Position numbers and translations under genes: made by a program. A stretch of DNA of 7,042 bases from Clostridiales bacterium (lineage in GTDB: Bacteria; Bacillota; Clostridia; Oscillospirales; Acutalibacteraceae), in assembly GCA_019417145.1 (NCBI GenBank), contig DXVY01000085.1, positions 1 to 7,042 of the forward strand, read 5' to 3'. The notes beneath the pieces are model-generated. The model searched no databases. It was not told where the DNA came from and saw only the letters and a list, made by a program, of their open reading frames with translations. Shown here one piece after another: positions 1-6,575 of this stretch. Within the stretch, counting starts at the first letter, position 1, and every line of letters begins with the position of its first letter.

Positions 1-1
1 G

Positions 2-3000
2 TATAAGGTCGAAAACGGCGGGCTGGTGGAGGAGCCCCGGGAACCCGCCACCGAGCATATCGGCTATACCGGCCGGGGTTTTGTCGACCAGATGAATTGG
101 GGCGACGGGCGCGCCGTGACCATCAAGGTGTCGGTGCCTAAGGCCGGCAGCTATATGCTGGGCGTGCGCTTTGCCGGTAACCAGGCCTCTACCATGGGCG
201 TGTACGCGGGGGCGGACGCTTCCAAGGCGCAGACCATGTATTTTAGCCAGGCCGAGTGGCAGAACAGAGGTTTCCAGCCCTGGAAAACCTGGCTTACCTC
301 CTATATGAATATCGAGCTTGCGGCCGGCGAAAACGACATAACCCTGATCAGCCGCAAGGATGTAGATCAGAATGTGGTCAATCTCGACTCCATCACCTTG
401 ACCGACAGCACGATCTATGAGGCGGAGGACGCCGACATCCTGCCCGCTGCCAAAAATCCTTCCACCGATCACATCGGTTATTCCGGTCGGGGCTTTATAG
501 CCAGCTTCAGCACGGACGGAGACGGGCTGGTATTTCATGTGGACGCGCCCCGGGCAGGGGACTATGCCGTGGCTTTTACCTATCAGAGCCAGACAAGCGG
601 CGTCCTGGATCTGAACCTTTATGTCAACGATGAGACGGAAGCCCGCAAGGTCGAGTTCCCGAAAAACAACCTGTCCTGGGATAACGACACGTGGAGTCAG
701 ACCGTTTTGAATCTGCCTCTGGACGCGGGGGAGAATACGGTTAAGCTGGTCAAAGAGGCGGATAACAAAGGCGGCCTCAACATCGATTGCATGACCGTCA
801 GCAACCGTTTGCTCGCCGCCTATCTGGTGGAGGGCGGCGTGCCCAACGGCGATTTTGCCAATGAGCCTGTGGGCGAGCATAAGACGGCCGATTATGCCAA
901 CTGGGTTTTGGACAATGCGGAGGCCACCTTCAGCGGTATCAACGGCGCCAACGATGTGGCGGGCAAGAACCTGTATATGTGGACGGCCGGCCGGGAATTC
1001 AGCCAGGGCATCAGCCAGCAGCTCACCGGCTTGGATAACGGCTGGTACGCCGTATCCTTCTGGAAAAAGAATAACAACAATCCTCCCAAGAGCCAAATGG
1101 CCGAGCTGGTCGTGGGGGAGGAGGGCGTTGGCAGCCAGGCGGCCCTTCCCTATGTTATCGGCACGATAAATCCGGGAACCGATGAGTCAAGGAGCGTGGA
1201 GATTTGGCGGCCGGTCAGTATGGCCGCGCGCGTCACCGACGGCAATCTGAAGATCCACACGGCCATCGACGGCAATGACGGTTCCTCCCTGATGGTGGGC
1301 AAATTCCAGCTTTGGCGGCTGGTGGATAAGACCGATTTGTACGATCAGATTGCCTCCGGGGCCGATTTGAAGGAAGGGGATTGGTCGGCCGAGACCTGGC
1401 AGGCCTATCAGACCGCATTGACCGACGCCAAGGCCGCGTTGGCGGATGCCACCCTGCAGTCGGAGATAGACGCGGCCGAGGCTGCCTTGGCTGCGGCCCA
1501 GGACGATCTGGCCCCGCCTAAGCCGGCCGCGTCCTATACGCCCCATGACCTGACGCTGGGACAGATTTACGAGGCCGAGGCGGGCGAGCTGCTAGGCGGC
1601 GCGGTAATCATGCGGGATCATTCCGGATATACCGGCGACGGTTTCGTTGCATATTTGGACCAGGGGGGCAACGACCGTGGCGCCGCCGTTACGGTGCAGG
1701 TTCCCCATGCGGGTTCTTATATGATCGGCGTCCGTTACGCCGCCAACTCTGCCTCCACCATGGCCGCTTATCTGGGAGACGATGCCTCTAACGCGCAGGT
1801 GGTTTCCTTCTTTGGAGACAACTGGGATAACTGGAACACCAGCTATTTCAATATGGAATTGCAGGCCGGTGAAAACAAGATTACGCTCATGCGGCGCGCG
1901 AATGCGGACAGCGGCGTTATCAATATCGATTCTTTTTCCGTGACCGACAGCGTGATTTATGAAGCGGAAGACGCGCAAATTATTCCTGAGCATCGAAATA
2001 CCGATAGAGAACACGCTGGTTTTTCCGGTGACGGTTTCATAACCGGTTTTGGACAGGAGGGCAACGGCATCTCCTTCCATGCAAATGTGCATCGGGATGG
2101 AGACTACGTCGTTCTGCTTCGGTATACCAACGGCCAGTCCACCGACCGGCAGCTGGAGCTTTCGGTTGATACAACCGCCGCCAACCTGATCATGCCCTGT
2201 CCCAGGACGGGCGGCTGGAAGTCCTGGGGAAGCTATGCTATTACCGTACCTCTGAAGGCCGGCGAGAATGTCATAACGATTAAAGCCGGGGCAAATGCCA
2301 ATGATGTGGCCAATGTGAATGTGGACGCCTTGATTGTTTCCAACGGCCTGTTGTCCATTACGGAGGTTTCGGATGCCATTCAAAACGGCGATTTCGGCAC
2401 CGGCACTCTGGATGGCTGGACGCTGGACGACCCGGCGCTGGCCGACGATTATGTGGGCGTCAATGAGGAGCCCAACGGCGTAGGCGGCAATAACGTATAT
2501 TTTTACAATGCCGACGGCGACTTCCTCCAGGGCATCAGCCAGCAGCTGACCGGTCTGGATAACGGATGGTACGGCGTTTCCTTCCAGAAGCTGAACCAGA
2601 ATACCACCGCGCAAAAGAAGATGTGGATAGATCTGGATACGGGGGATAAGGGGACCGACGGATATTTCCAGATTCCGCAAACCCCGGTAAACGTCTGGAC
2701 GCTCTTCTCTACCTACGCGCAGGTGAGCGACGGCAAGCTCACCATTCATGTGGGCAACGACGCGACGGCTTATTCTAGCCTGATGATTGGCAAATTCCAG
2801 CTGTGGAAGATTGTGGATAAAACAGCTCTTTACGATCAGATTGCCTCCGGGGCCGATCTGAAAGAGGGGGACTGGTCGGCCGATTCCTGGCAGGCCTATC
2901 AGACCGCGTTGGCCGCCGCCAATACAGCTTTGGCGCAGGCCACAACGCAGCAGGCGGTCAACGACGCAACGTCTGAACTGCTGGCCAAGCAGGGGGCCCT
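2..3000 (+). repeat. Duplicated ~500-residue module inside the surface protein
   Basis: Two copies of the order CBM-like, CBM-like, jelly-roll-like, FIVAR-like lie head to tail. Copy 1 runs from the window edge to about 1525 and copy 2 from about 1568 to 3000. Matching landmarks are IYEAEDA at residues 130 and 644, NGDF at 274 and 787, GISQQLTGLDNGWY in both jelly-roll-like domains, and LYDQIASGADLKEGDW at 438 and 935. Similarity is uneven. The CBM-like parts have diverged strongly, while the segment at 1322-1420 is close to that at 2813-2911 even at DNA level (for example DQIASGADLKEGDWSA is unchanged). This suggests an old duplication with later local homogenisation, or stronger constraint on the helical linker. 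Confidence 0.85.
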
Positions 3001-4771
3001 GGATCCCGTCCAGGATGGGCAGCACACCATTACGCTGCAAAAGCCGGACGACGCGCAGGTCACCCTTTCCGCTGCTACTGCGGCCGCCGGCGTGATGGTC
3101 ACCGTCACCATTGATGCGCTACCCACCGGAAAGGTCGTGGATACGGTTTCGGTTCAGGCCGCCGATCAGAGCGATATTACGGTCAATCAGCAGCCCTCCG
3201 GCGCCTACGCCTTCCAGATGCCTGATCAGGACGTGACCGTGACGGTGACCCTGAAGGCGGCCACGTACAGCGTCACGGCCCAGGCGGGCGAGCACGGGAC
3301 CGTGTCGCCGGCCACGCAGGACGTGGAGCACGGGCAGAACGCTGTTCTAACCCTCCAGCCGGAGTCGGGCTATGAACTGGATACGGTGACCGTGGCGCCC
3401 CAGGCGGAATACGAGGTGCAGGACAATACCGTAACCGTGAAGAATATTACGGCGCAGACCGCCGTGTCGGTCACCTTTAAACAGACGCCCCAGCCGGCCC
3501 TCACCATTCGGTCGGTGGCGGCTATTCCGGATATCACCGTGGACTACGGCACCGCCTTTGAGGATCTGGAGCTGCCCGAGCAGGTGGAGGTCACCCTGAG
3601 CGATGACAGCAAGGCCAACGCGACGGTGACCTGGGCCGAGGGAGCGTACGACGGCCAGACGGCCGGGGATTACACCCTGACCGGCGCCCTTGCGTTGGCA
3701 GATGTGGAGAACCCCGATAACCTGACCGCCACGGTCAAGGTGACGGTGGAGGAAGAGCCCCAGCCGGCCCTTACCATTCAGTCGGTGGCGGCCGTCCCGG
3801 ATATCACCGTGGACTACGGCACCGCCTTTGAGAATCTGGAGCTGCCCGAGCAGGTGGAGGTCACCCTGAGCGACGACAGCAAGGCCAACGCGACGGTGAC
3901 CTGGGCAGAGGGAGCGTACGACGGTTTGACGGCCGGGGATTACACCCTGACCGGCGCCCTTGCCCTGGCGGACGTGGAAAACCCCGACAACCTGACCGCT
4001 ACGGTCAAGGTGACGGTGGAAGAGGAGCAGATTATTGAAGGCTGTCATTATGTAACGGCCACAGCCGGCGAGCACGGTACCATAACCCCTGGTTCGGCGG
4101 TTGTAGAGAATGGTGAGGATGTGGTCTTTACCATCCTGCCGGACGAGGGATATGAGGTCGATACCATTACCATTTCCTCCAATAATGCCTACACCCTTGA
4201 AAACGGCAAGCTGACCGTCAAGACCATAACGGGCGTGACCGACATCTCGGTTACCTTCAAGGCCCTTCCCAAGCCGGTTGACACAACCGCGCTGGAAGAG
4301 GCGCTGGAGGAGGCAAGCGGCCTTCTGGACCAGGCAGAGACCGGCAGTGCGCCCGGCCAGTATCCGGAGTCGGCTGTCCAGGCCTTCCGCGCGGCGATAG
4401 AAAAGGCCCAGGCGGCCTTGGACGATCCGGCGTCGGCGGCAGAGGACATCGCCACTGCCGTAAGCGAACTGTCCGATGCGCAGGAGACCTTCCTGGCTTC
4501 CCGTGTAACCGATGATTCCAAGCCCAGTGATCCCGACGATACCACCGAACCCGATGATTCCACCGATCCCAGCGATACCACTGAGCCCGGTGATTCTTCA
4601 ACCAATGCCCCATCCGACAGTTCCTCTGCGGGCGGCGAAGGGCAGAGCGGCGGGTCTCAGAATGAAAGCAACAATCCCAAGACCAGCAATACCCTTCCCG
4701 CGCTGGCCATAGGAACCTTGCTGGTTTCCGGCGCGGCCCTGTGGCTGGTCTCCCGGAAACGTCGGGGATAA
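2..4771 (+). CDS. Giant sortase-anchored modular surface protein with CBM6/35-like, FIVAR-like, InlB-like and Ig-like domains (5' end missing)
   Basis: The reading frame is open to the left edge, so the N-terminus and signal peptide lie outside the window. A GTG at 26 is in frame but is not a credible start, because a carbohydrate-binding fold (Y-x-V-E-N, then HIGYTGRGF) already begins before it. Counting residues from that GTG: CBM6/CBM35-like domains lie at about 1-127, 131-263, 515-641 and 645-776 (YEAEDA, GYSGRGF, AGENTVKL and NIDS-type motifs). Jelly-roll-like domains lie at about 274-432 and 787-931 (NGDF, then GISQQLTGLDNGWY). FIVAR-like helical segments lie at 438-500, 935-990 and 1419-1492. 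MPxxDVTV/InlB-B-like repeats lie at 1000-1079, 1081-1153 and 1342-1413, and Big_4-type Ig-like domains at 1156-1335. An Asp/Ser/Thr/Pro-rich spacer (1493-1549) precedes the sorting signal: NPKTS at 1550-1554, a hydrophobic stretch, then RKRRG. The likely role is polysaccharide binding or processing on the cell wall. No catalytic domain is visible; one may lie upstream. The domain names come from motif recognition, not a search. Confidence 0.93.
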   Translation, partial: YKVENGGLVEEPREPATEHIGYTGRGFVDQMNWGDGRAVTIKVSVPKAGSYMLGVRFAGNQASTMGVYAGADASKAQTMYFSQAEWQNRGFQPWKTWLTSYMNIELAAGENDITLISRKDVDQNVVNLDSITLTDSTIYEAEDADILPAAKNPSTDHIGYSGRGFIASFSTDGDGLVFHVDAPRAGDYAVAFTYQSQTSGVLDLNLYVNDETEARKVEFPKNNLSWDNDTWSQTVLNLPLDAGENTVKLVKEADNKGGLNIDCMTVSNRLLAAYLVEGGVPNGDFANEPVGEHKTADYANWVLDNAEATFSGINGANDVAGKNLYMWTAGREFSQGISQQLTGLDNGWYAVSFWKKNNNNPPKSQMAELVVGEEGVGSQAALPYVIGTINPGTDESRSVEIWRPVSMAARVTDGNLKIHTAIDGNDGSSLMVGKFQLWRLVDKTDLYDQIASGADLKEGDWSAETWQAYQTALTDAKAALADATLQSEIDAAEAALAAAQDDLAPPKPAASYTPHDLTLGQIYEAEAGELLGGAVIMRDHSGYTGDGFVAYLDQGGNDRGAAVTVQVPHAGSYMIGVRYAANSASTMAAYLGDDASNAQVVSFFGDNWDNWNTSYFNMELQAGENKITLMRRANADSGVINIDSFSVTDSVIYEAEDAQIIPEHRNTDREHAGFSGDGFITGFGQEGNGISFHANVHRDGDYVVLLRYTNGQSTDRQLELSVDTTAANLIMPCPRTGGWKSWGSYAITVPLKAGENVITIKAGANANDVANVNVDALIVSNGLLSITEVSDAIQNGDFGTGTLDGWTLDDPALADDYVGVNEEPNGVGGNNVYFYNADGDFLQGISQQLTGLDNGWYGVSFQKLNQNTTAQKKMWIDLDTGDKGTDGYFQIPQTPVNVWTLFSTYAQVSDGKLTIHVGNDATAYSSLMIGKFQLWKIVDKTALYDQIASGADLKEGDWSADSWQAYQTALAAANTALAQATTQQAVNDATSELLAKQGALDPVQDGQHTITLQKPDDAQVTLSAATAAAGVMVTVTIDALPTGKVVDTVSVQAADQSDITVNQQPSGAYAFQMPDQDVTVTVTLKAATYSVTAQAGEHGTVSPATQDVEHGQNAVLTLQPESGYELDTVTVAPQAEYEVQDNTVTVKNITAQTAVSVTFKQTPQPALTIRSVAAIPDITVDYGTAFEDLELPEQVEVTLSDDSKANATVTWAEGAYDGQTAGDYTLTGALALADVENPDNLTATVKVTVEEEPQPALTIQSVAAVPDITVDYGTAFENLELPEQVEVTLSDDSKANATVTWAEGAYDGLTAGDYTLTGALALADVENPDNLTATVKVTVEEEQIIEGCHYVTATAGEHGTITPGSAVVENGEDVVFTILPDEGYEVDTITISSNNAYTLENGKLTVKTITGVTDISVTFKALPKPVDTTALEEALEEASGLLDQAETGSAPGQYPESAVQAFRAAIEKAQAALDDPASAAEDIATAVSELSDAQETFLASRVTDDSKPSDPDDTTEPDDSTDPSDTTEPGDSSTNAPSDSSSAGGEGQSGGSQNESNNPKTSNTLPALAIGTLLVSGAALWLVSRKRRG
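3491..4030 (+). repeat. Perfectly phased tandem repeat, 2 x 270 bp, encoding Ig-like domains
   Basis: Copy 1 is 3491-3760 and copy 2 is 3761-4030, with no spacer and no length difference. The 90-residue units, each starting QPALTI, differ at only five residues (R/Q, I/V, D/N, Q/L, P/Q). By hand I count about 22 nucleotide mismatches in 270, most of them silent. Each unit has features of bacterial Ig-like group 4 domains (a DITVDYGTAF start, LPEQVEVTLSDDS, then VTWAEGAYDG). The repeat most likely arose by recent unequal recombination, so copy number may vary between strains. Confidence 0.93.
4529..4600 (+). repeat. Short tandem repeat, 2 x 36 bp, in the wall-spanning spacer
   Basis: Two 12-codon units, DPDDTTEPDDST and DPSDTTEPGDSS (residues 1502-1513 and 1514-1525), lie back to back in the Asp/Ser/Thr/Pro-rich segment just before the sorting signal. 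Such acidic, proline-containing repeats are common wall-spanning spacers in sortase substrates. The length of the spacer may vary by repeat slippage. Confidence 0.7.
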
Positions 4772-4790
4772 TAGAGAGCCTTTGCTTCCC

Positions 4791-4829
4791 AGGGACCCGG
4801 CTGCGTTAGGCGGCCGGGTCCCTTTCTCT
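4791..4829 (+). terminator. Rho-independent terminator of the surface-protein gene
   Basis: An 11-bp perfect stem pairs AGGGACCCGGC (4791-4801) with GCCGGGTCCCT (4813-4823). It can be extended inward by a T-G wobble and two G-C pairs, leaving a five-base loop GTTAG (4805-4809). A pyrimidine tract, TTTCTCT, follows. The T-run is interrupted by C, but the stem is very stable and starts only 19 bases after the TAA stop. A further outer pairing, TAGAGA (4772-4777) with TCTCTA (4825-4830), is possible. Confidence 0.85.
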
Positions 4830-5043
4830 AATCGGCGACCAAAAGGAGAGTGGATGGAACCGAGGCGTACGCGGTTGGCCGTCCGCTCCCTTGCTAACGG
4901 TGTGGTTGGCGGCGTATCCGACTTTACAAAAGCAGATCCCTTTGGCATCATAGTCCACCCGCCCAACCTGACAAGCGGCGGACCAGCGCCGCGTATATGA
5001 TTGGCCGTGTCCGCCGGCGGGCGGCTATGGCAAAAGGAGAATA
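4830..5043 (+). other. Intergenic spacer with a short ORF and good ribosome binding site; possible dispersed repeat
   Basis: No recognisable gene lies between the terminator and the nitrilase. One short ORF (4854-5000, 48 residues, starting MEPRRTRLAV) has AAAAGGAG at 4841-4848, five bases before its ATG, so translation is conceivable. Its protein is basic at the start, has no membrane segment or known motif, and contains VVGGVSDFTKADPFG. From general familiarity with gut Clostridia, this stretch reads like the translation of a diverged intergenic repeat rather than a selected protein, but that is unverified. Small inverted repeats are present: GCGGCG (4975-4980) with CGCCGC (4987-4992), and CGGCGGAC (4976-4983) with GTCCGCCG (5009-5016), which exclude each other. 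I see no convincing sigma-A promoter for the next gene here. Confidence 0.4.
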
Positions 5044-5059
5044 AAAGGAGACGATGATT

Positions 5060-5893
5060 ATGGCAGATAGATTGTGCATCGCCGTTGTGCAGCAGAAATT
5101 TGACCGCAGCCCCGCGGAAAATATGGAAAAGGGGCTGCTCGCTATGGAGCAGGCCAAGAAGATGGGGGCGGATTTGGTCCTGTTTCCCGAATGCTTTATC
5201 ACGGGCTATCATCTGCCCATCTCCATGGAGGAGGCGCTGGACAGGGAGGATCCGCTGATCCAGACCCTTTGTCGAAAGGCCGCCTCTTTGAAAATGGGGC
5301 TTGTGGCCACAGCCTTTACTAAGGGCCATCGACGGCCGCGGAATACCGCCTTTTTAATTGACAAGACCGGTCAAATCCTCATGGAATACAGCAAGGTGCA
5401 TACCTGCGATTTTTCTCTGGAGGCCTGCCTGGAAAGCGGAGAGGCATTTCGCGTTTGCGATTTTCACGGGGTGAAGCTGGGACTCATGATCTGCTACGAC
5501 CGGGAATACCCGGAAAGCGCCCGGGTGCTGATGCTGAAGGGGGCGGAGATCATCCTGGTCCCCAACGACTGCGGTTCCATGCGCCATCGGCTTGCGGCCC
5601 TTTCTACAAGGGCGTATGAGAACATGACCGGCGTGGTTATGGCCAATCCGCCCGGCGAAAATGCCGGCCGCTCCTGTGCTTTCAGTCCTATCATATGGGA
5701 TGAGGCGGGCAGGGACCAGGATAACGCGATTTTTATTGCGGACGAGCGCTCGGAGGATATCTACCTGGCCGATTTCGACCTGAAGGCGCTGCGGCTATAC
5801 AGGAGCAAGGAAATGATGGGCAATACCTTCCGCAAGGTGTACGCCTATAAGGATCTGCTGGACCCGGCGGTGCGGCCGCCCTTCATAAGGTAG
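5060..5893 (+). CDS. Carbon-nitrogen hydrolase of the nitrilase superfamily
   Basis: This is a complete, probably cytoplasmic enzyme expected to hydrolyse a non-peptide C-N bond in an amide or N-carbamoyl compound; the substrate is not predictable from the sequence. The Glu-Lys-Cys triad is visible. Counting from ATG 5060 they are E44 (in LFPECF), K112 (in YSKVH) and C145 (in MICYDREYPES, the nucleophile elbow). The GAEIILVPNDC strand and the C-terminal DFDLKALRLYR segment also fit the family, and 277 residues is a normal length. Two ATGs compete. AAAGGAG at 5044-5050 lies nine bases before ATG 5060 but only three before ATG 5054, so 5060 is preferred; the difference is two residues. The loop after the lysine (SLEACLESGE) departs from the usual E-x-x-Y/F-F-x-x-G pattern, so the second conserved glutamate is only tentatively E121. 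The gene stands alone between two unrelated units. Omega-amidase or N-carbamoylputrescine amidase are possible subfamilies, neither supported strongly. Confidence 0.93.
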   Translation: MADRLCIAVVQQKFDRSPAENMEKGLLAMEQAKKMGADLVLFPECFITGYHLPISMEEALDREDPLIQTLCRKAASLKMGLVATAFTKGHRRPRNTAFLIDKTGQILMEYSKVHTCDFSLEACLESGEAFRVCDFHGVKLGLMICYDREYPESARVLMLKGAEIILVPNDCGSMRHRLAALSTRAYENMTGVVMANPPGENAGRSCAFSPIIWDEAGRDQDNAIFIADERSEDIYLADFDLKALRLYRSKEMMGNTFRKVYAYKDLLDPAVRPPFIR

Positions 5894-6150
5894 ACGCTAG
5901 GCGTATGATCCGGCGTCCATGCCGGCCCCGGCGCAAAAAGCGTACTTGCAGACACCCTCTCACAGCGGTCGGACAGCGGCAGCGTAAGCGGAAAGATGTT
6001 TTCAGGATAACCCTTTTAACGGTTATAAAGGATCCGCCGATGGATACAGGGGACTATTTGGAAAAGCATGCGTAAGCTTCTTGCGTTAGACCCATAAACC
6101 GTTTAATTATTAACAAATTTAAAACAATCCAAAAAATTCCGCATAACCTC
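5894..6150 (+). other. Non-coding spacer between the nitrilase and the groESL promoter
   Basis: I see no gene in this stretch on either strand. Just after the nitrilase stop there are small GC hairpins (CCGGC 5910-5914 with GCCGG 5921-5925), but no T-run follows, so no terminator can be named. ATAACC (6007-6012) and GGTTAT (6021-6026) form a six-base inverted repeat with an eight-base loop, of unknown meaning. From about 6100 the composition turns sharply AT-rich (TTTAATTATTAACAAATTT), directly upstream of the -35 box, which suits an UP element that boosts the groESL promoter. Confidence 0.6.
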
Positions 6151-6178
6151 TTGACTAATCCGAAAAGATGATTACAAT
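6151..6178 (+). promoter_or_regulatory. Sigma-A promoter of groESL
   Basis: A -35 box TTGACT (6151-6156) and a -10 box TACAAT (6173-6178) are separated by 16 bases. Each differs from the vegetative consensus at one position. Transcription would be expected to start about 6-8 bases downstream, at roughly 6184-6186, which is the left edge of the CIRCE operator. An AT-rich tract precedes the -35 box. Confidence 0.85.
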
Positions 6179-6183
6179 AGAGT

Positions 6184-6210
6184 TTAGCACTCAGGGTACA
6201 AGAGTGCTAA
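6184..6210 (+). promoter_or_regulatory. CIRCE operator (HrcA binding site)
   Basis: TTAGCACTC (6184-6192), a nine-base spacer and GAGTGCTAA (6202-6210) match the CIRCE consensus exactly, and the flanking T6183 and A6211 extend the inverted repeat by one pair. HrcA bound here represses groESL at normal temperature, and loss of active HrcA on heat shock releases it. The site covers the predicted transcription start, so repression by blocking polymerase is likely, and the element also sits in the 5' untranslated region of the mRNA. Confidence 0.97.
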
Positions 6211-6224
6211 ACGCGTTAACGTTT

Positions 6225-6245
6225 GGGGATGTATTGCTAGTCCCC
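6225..6245 (+). promoter_or_regulatory. Small hairpin in the groESL leader, upstream of the ribosome binding site
   Basis: GGGGA (6225-6229) pairs with TCCCC (6241-6245) around an 11-base loop. TTT (6222-6224) can also pair with AAA (6248-6250) past a two-base bulge. The structure ends about five bases before AAGGAGG, so it could affect transcript stability or ribosome access. It is short and could be chance. Confidence 0.3.
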
Positions 6246-6269
6246 TCAAATAATGAAGGAGGAATCGCT

Positions 6270-6554
6270 ATGACAATCAAACCATTGGCCGACCGTGTAG
6301 TGGTAAAAATGGTCGAGGCGGAGGAGACCACCAAAAGTGGCATTATTCTGGCCGGCGCCGCTAAGGAAAAGCCCCAGGTGGCCGAAATCGTGGCCGTAGG
6401 ACCTGGCGGGAACGTAGACGGCAACGAGGTCAAGATGTATGTAAAGGTGGGAGATCGGGTCCTCACCAGCAAGTATTCCGGCACCGAAGTGAAGGTGGAC
6501 GGCCAGGAGTACACCATTGTGCGTCAGGCCGATATTTTGGCTGTTGTAGAATAA
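6270..6554 (+). CDS. groES: Co-chaperonin GroES (Cpn10)
   Basis: This 94-residue protein forms the seven-subunit lid that closes the GroEL folding chamber in the cytoplasm. The family signature is clear: IKPLADRVVVK at the N-terminus; the mobile loop at about residues 16-31 (EAEETTKSGIILAG) with the hydrophobic IIL tripeptide at 25-27 that docks on GroEL; the VAVGPG turn at 41-46; VKVGDRVLTSKYSGTEVK in the barrel; and a C-terminal ADILAVVE. The ATG at 6270 is chosen because AAGGAGG (6256-6262) lies seven bases before it and the protein then starts where the family does. An in-frame ATG at 6168 would place translation through the -10 box and CIRCE and is rejected. The gene is first in the groES-groEL operon under CIRCE control, with 21 bases between its stop and groEL. 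Confidence 0.98.
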   Translation: MTIKPLADRVVVKMVEAEETTKSGIILAGAAKEKPQVAEIVAVGPGGNVDGNEVKMYVKVGDRVLTSKYSGTEVKVDGQEYTIVRQADILAVVE

Positions 6555-6575
6555 GGAAAGGAGAGCGTTGGCATT

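Noticed and set aside
26..28. GTG as the true start of the surface protein.
   Set aside because: There is no ribosome binding site before it, the frame is open to the edge, and codons from position 2 already encode the start of the carbohydrate-binding fold.
855..1169. 104-residue plus-strand open frame in another phase within the surface protein.
   Set aside because: The overlapping frame encodes a recognisable repeated domain; this one is Arg/Trp/Ser-rich and has no counterpart in the second module copy.
1592..3040. 482-residue open frame on the minus strand, antisense to the surface protein.
   Set aside because: It lies wholly inside a clear coding region, has no recognisable domain, and mirrors the repeated module. 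Long antisense frames are expected from GC-rich codon use.
3347..4075. 242-residue minus-strand open frame over the Ig-like repeats.
   Set aside because: It is an internally duplicated shadow of the 270-bp repeat, with low-complexity Gly/His/Arg-rich composition and no motif.
4892..4921. Possible promoter for the nitrilase (TTGCTA with TATCCG 18 bases on).
   Set aside because: Both boxes match the consensus poorly and the region is GC-rich, so this is no better than chance.
4976..5016. Riboswitch or attenuator before the nitrilase, from the two alternative GC stems.
   Set aside because: The stems are only 6-8 bp in a GC-rich stretch, with no T-run and no known aptamer pattern.
4598..5329. 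243-residue minus-strand open frame spanning the terminator, spacer and start of the nitrilase.
   Set aside because: It crosses a strong terminator hairpin and overlaps two well-supported genes; its product matches no family I recognise.
6168..6269. In-frame N-terminal extension of groES from ATG 6168.
   Set aside because: It would translate through the -10 box and CIRCE and upstream of the expected transcription start. ATG 6270 has a strong ribosome binding site and gives the normal family N-terminus.
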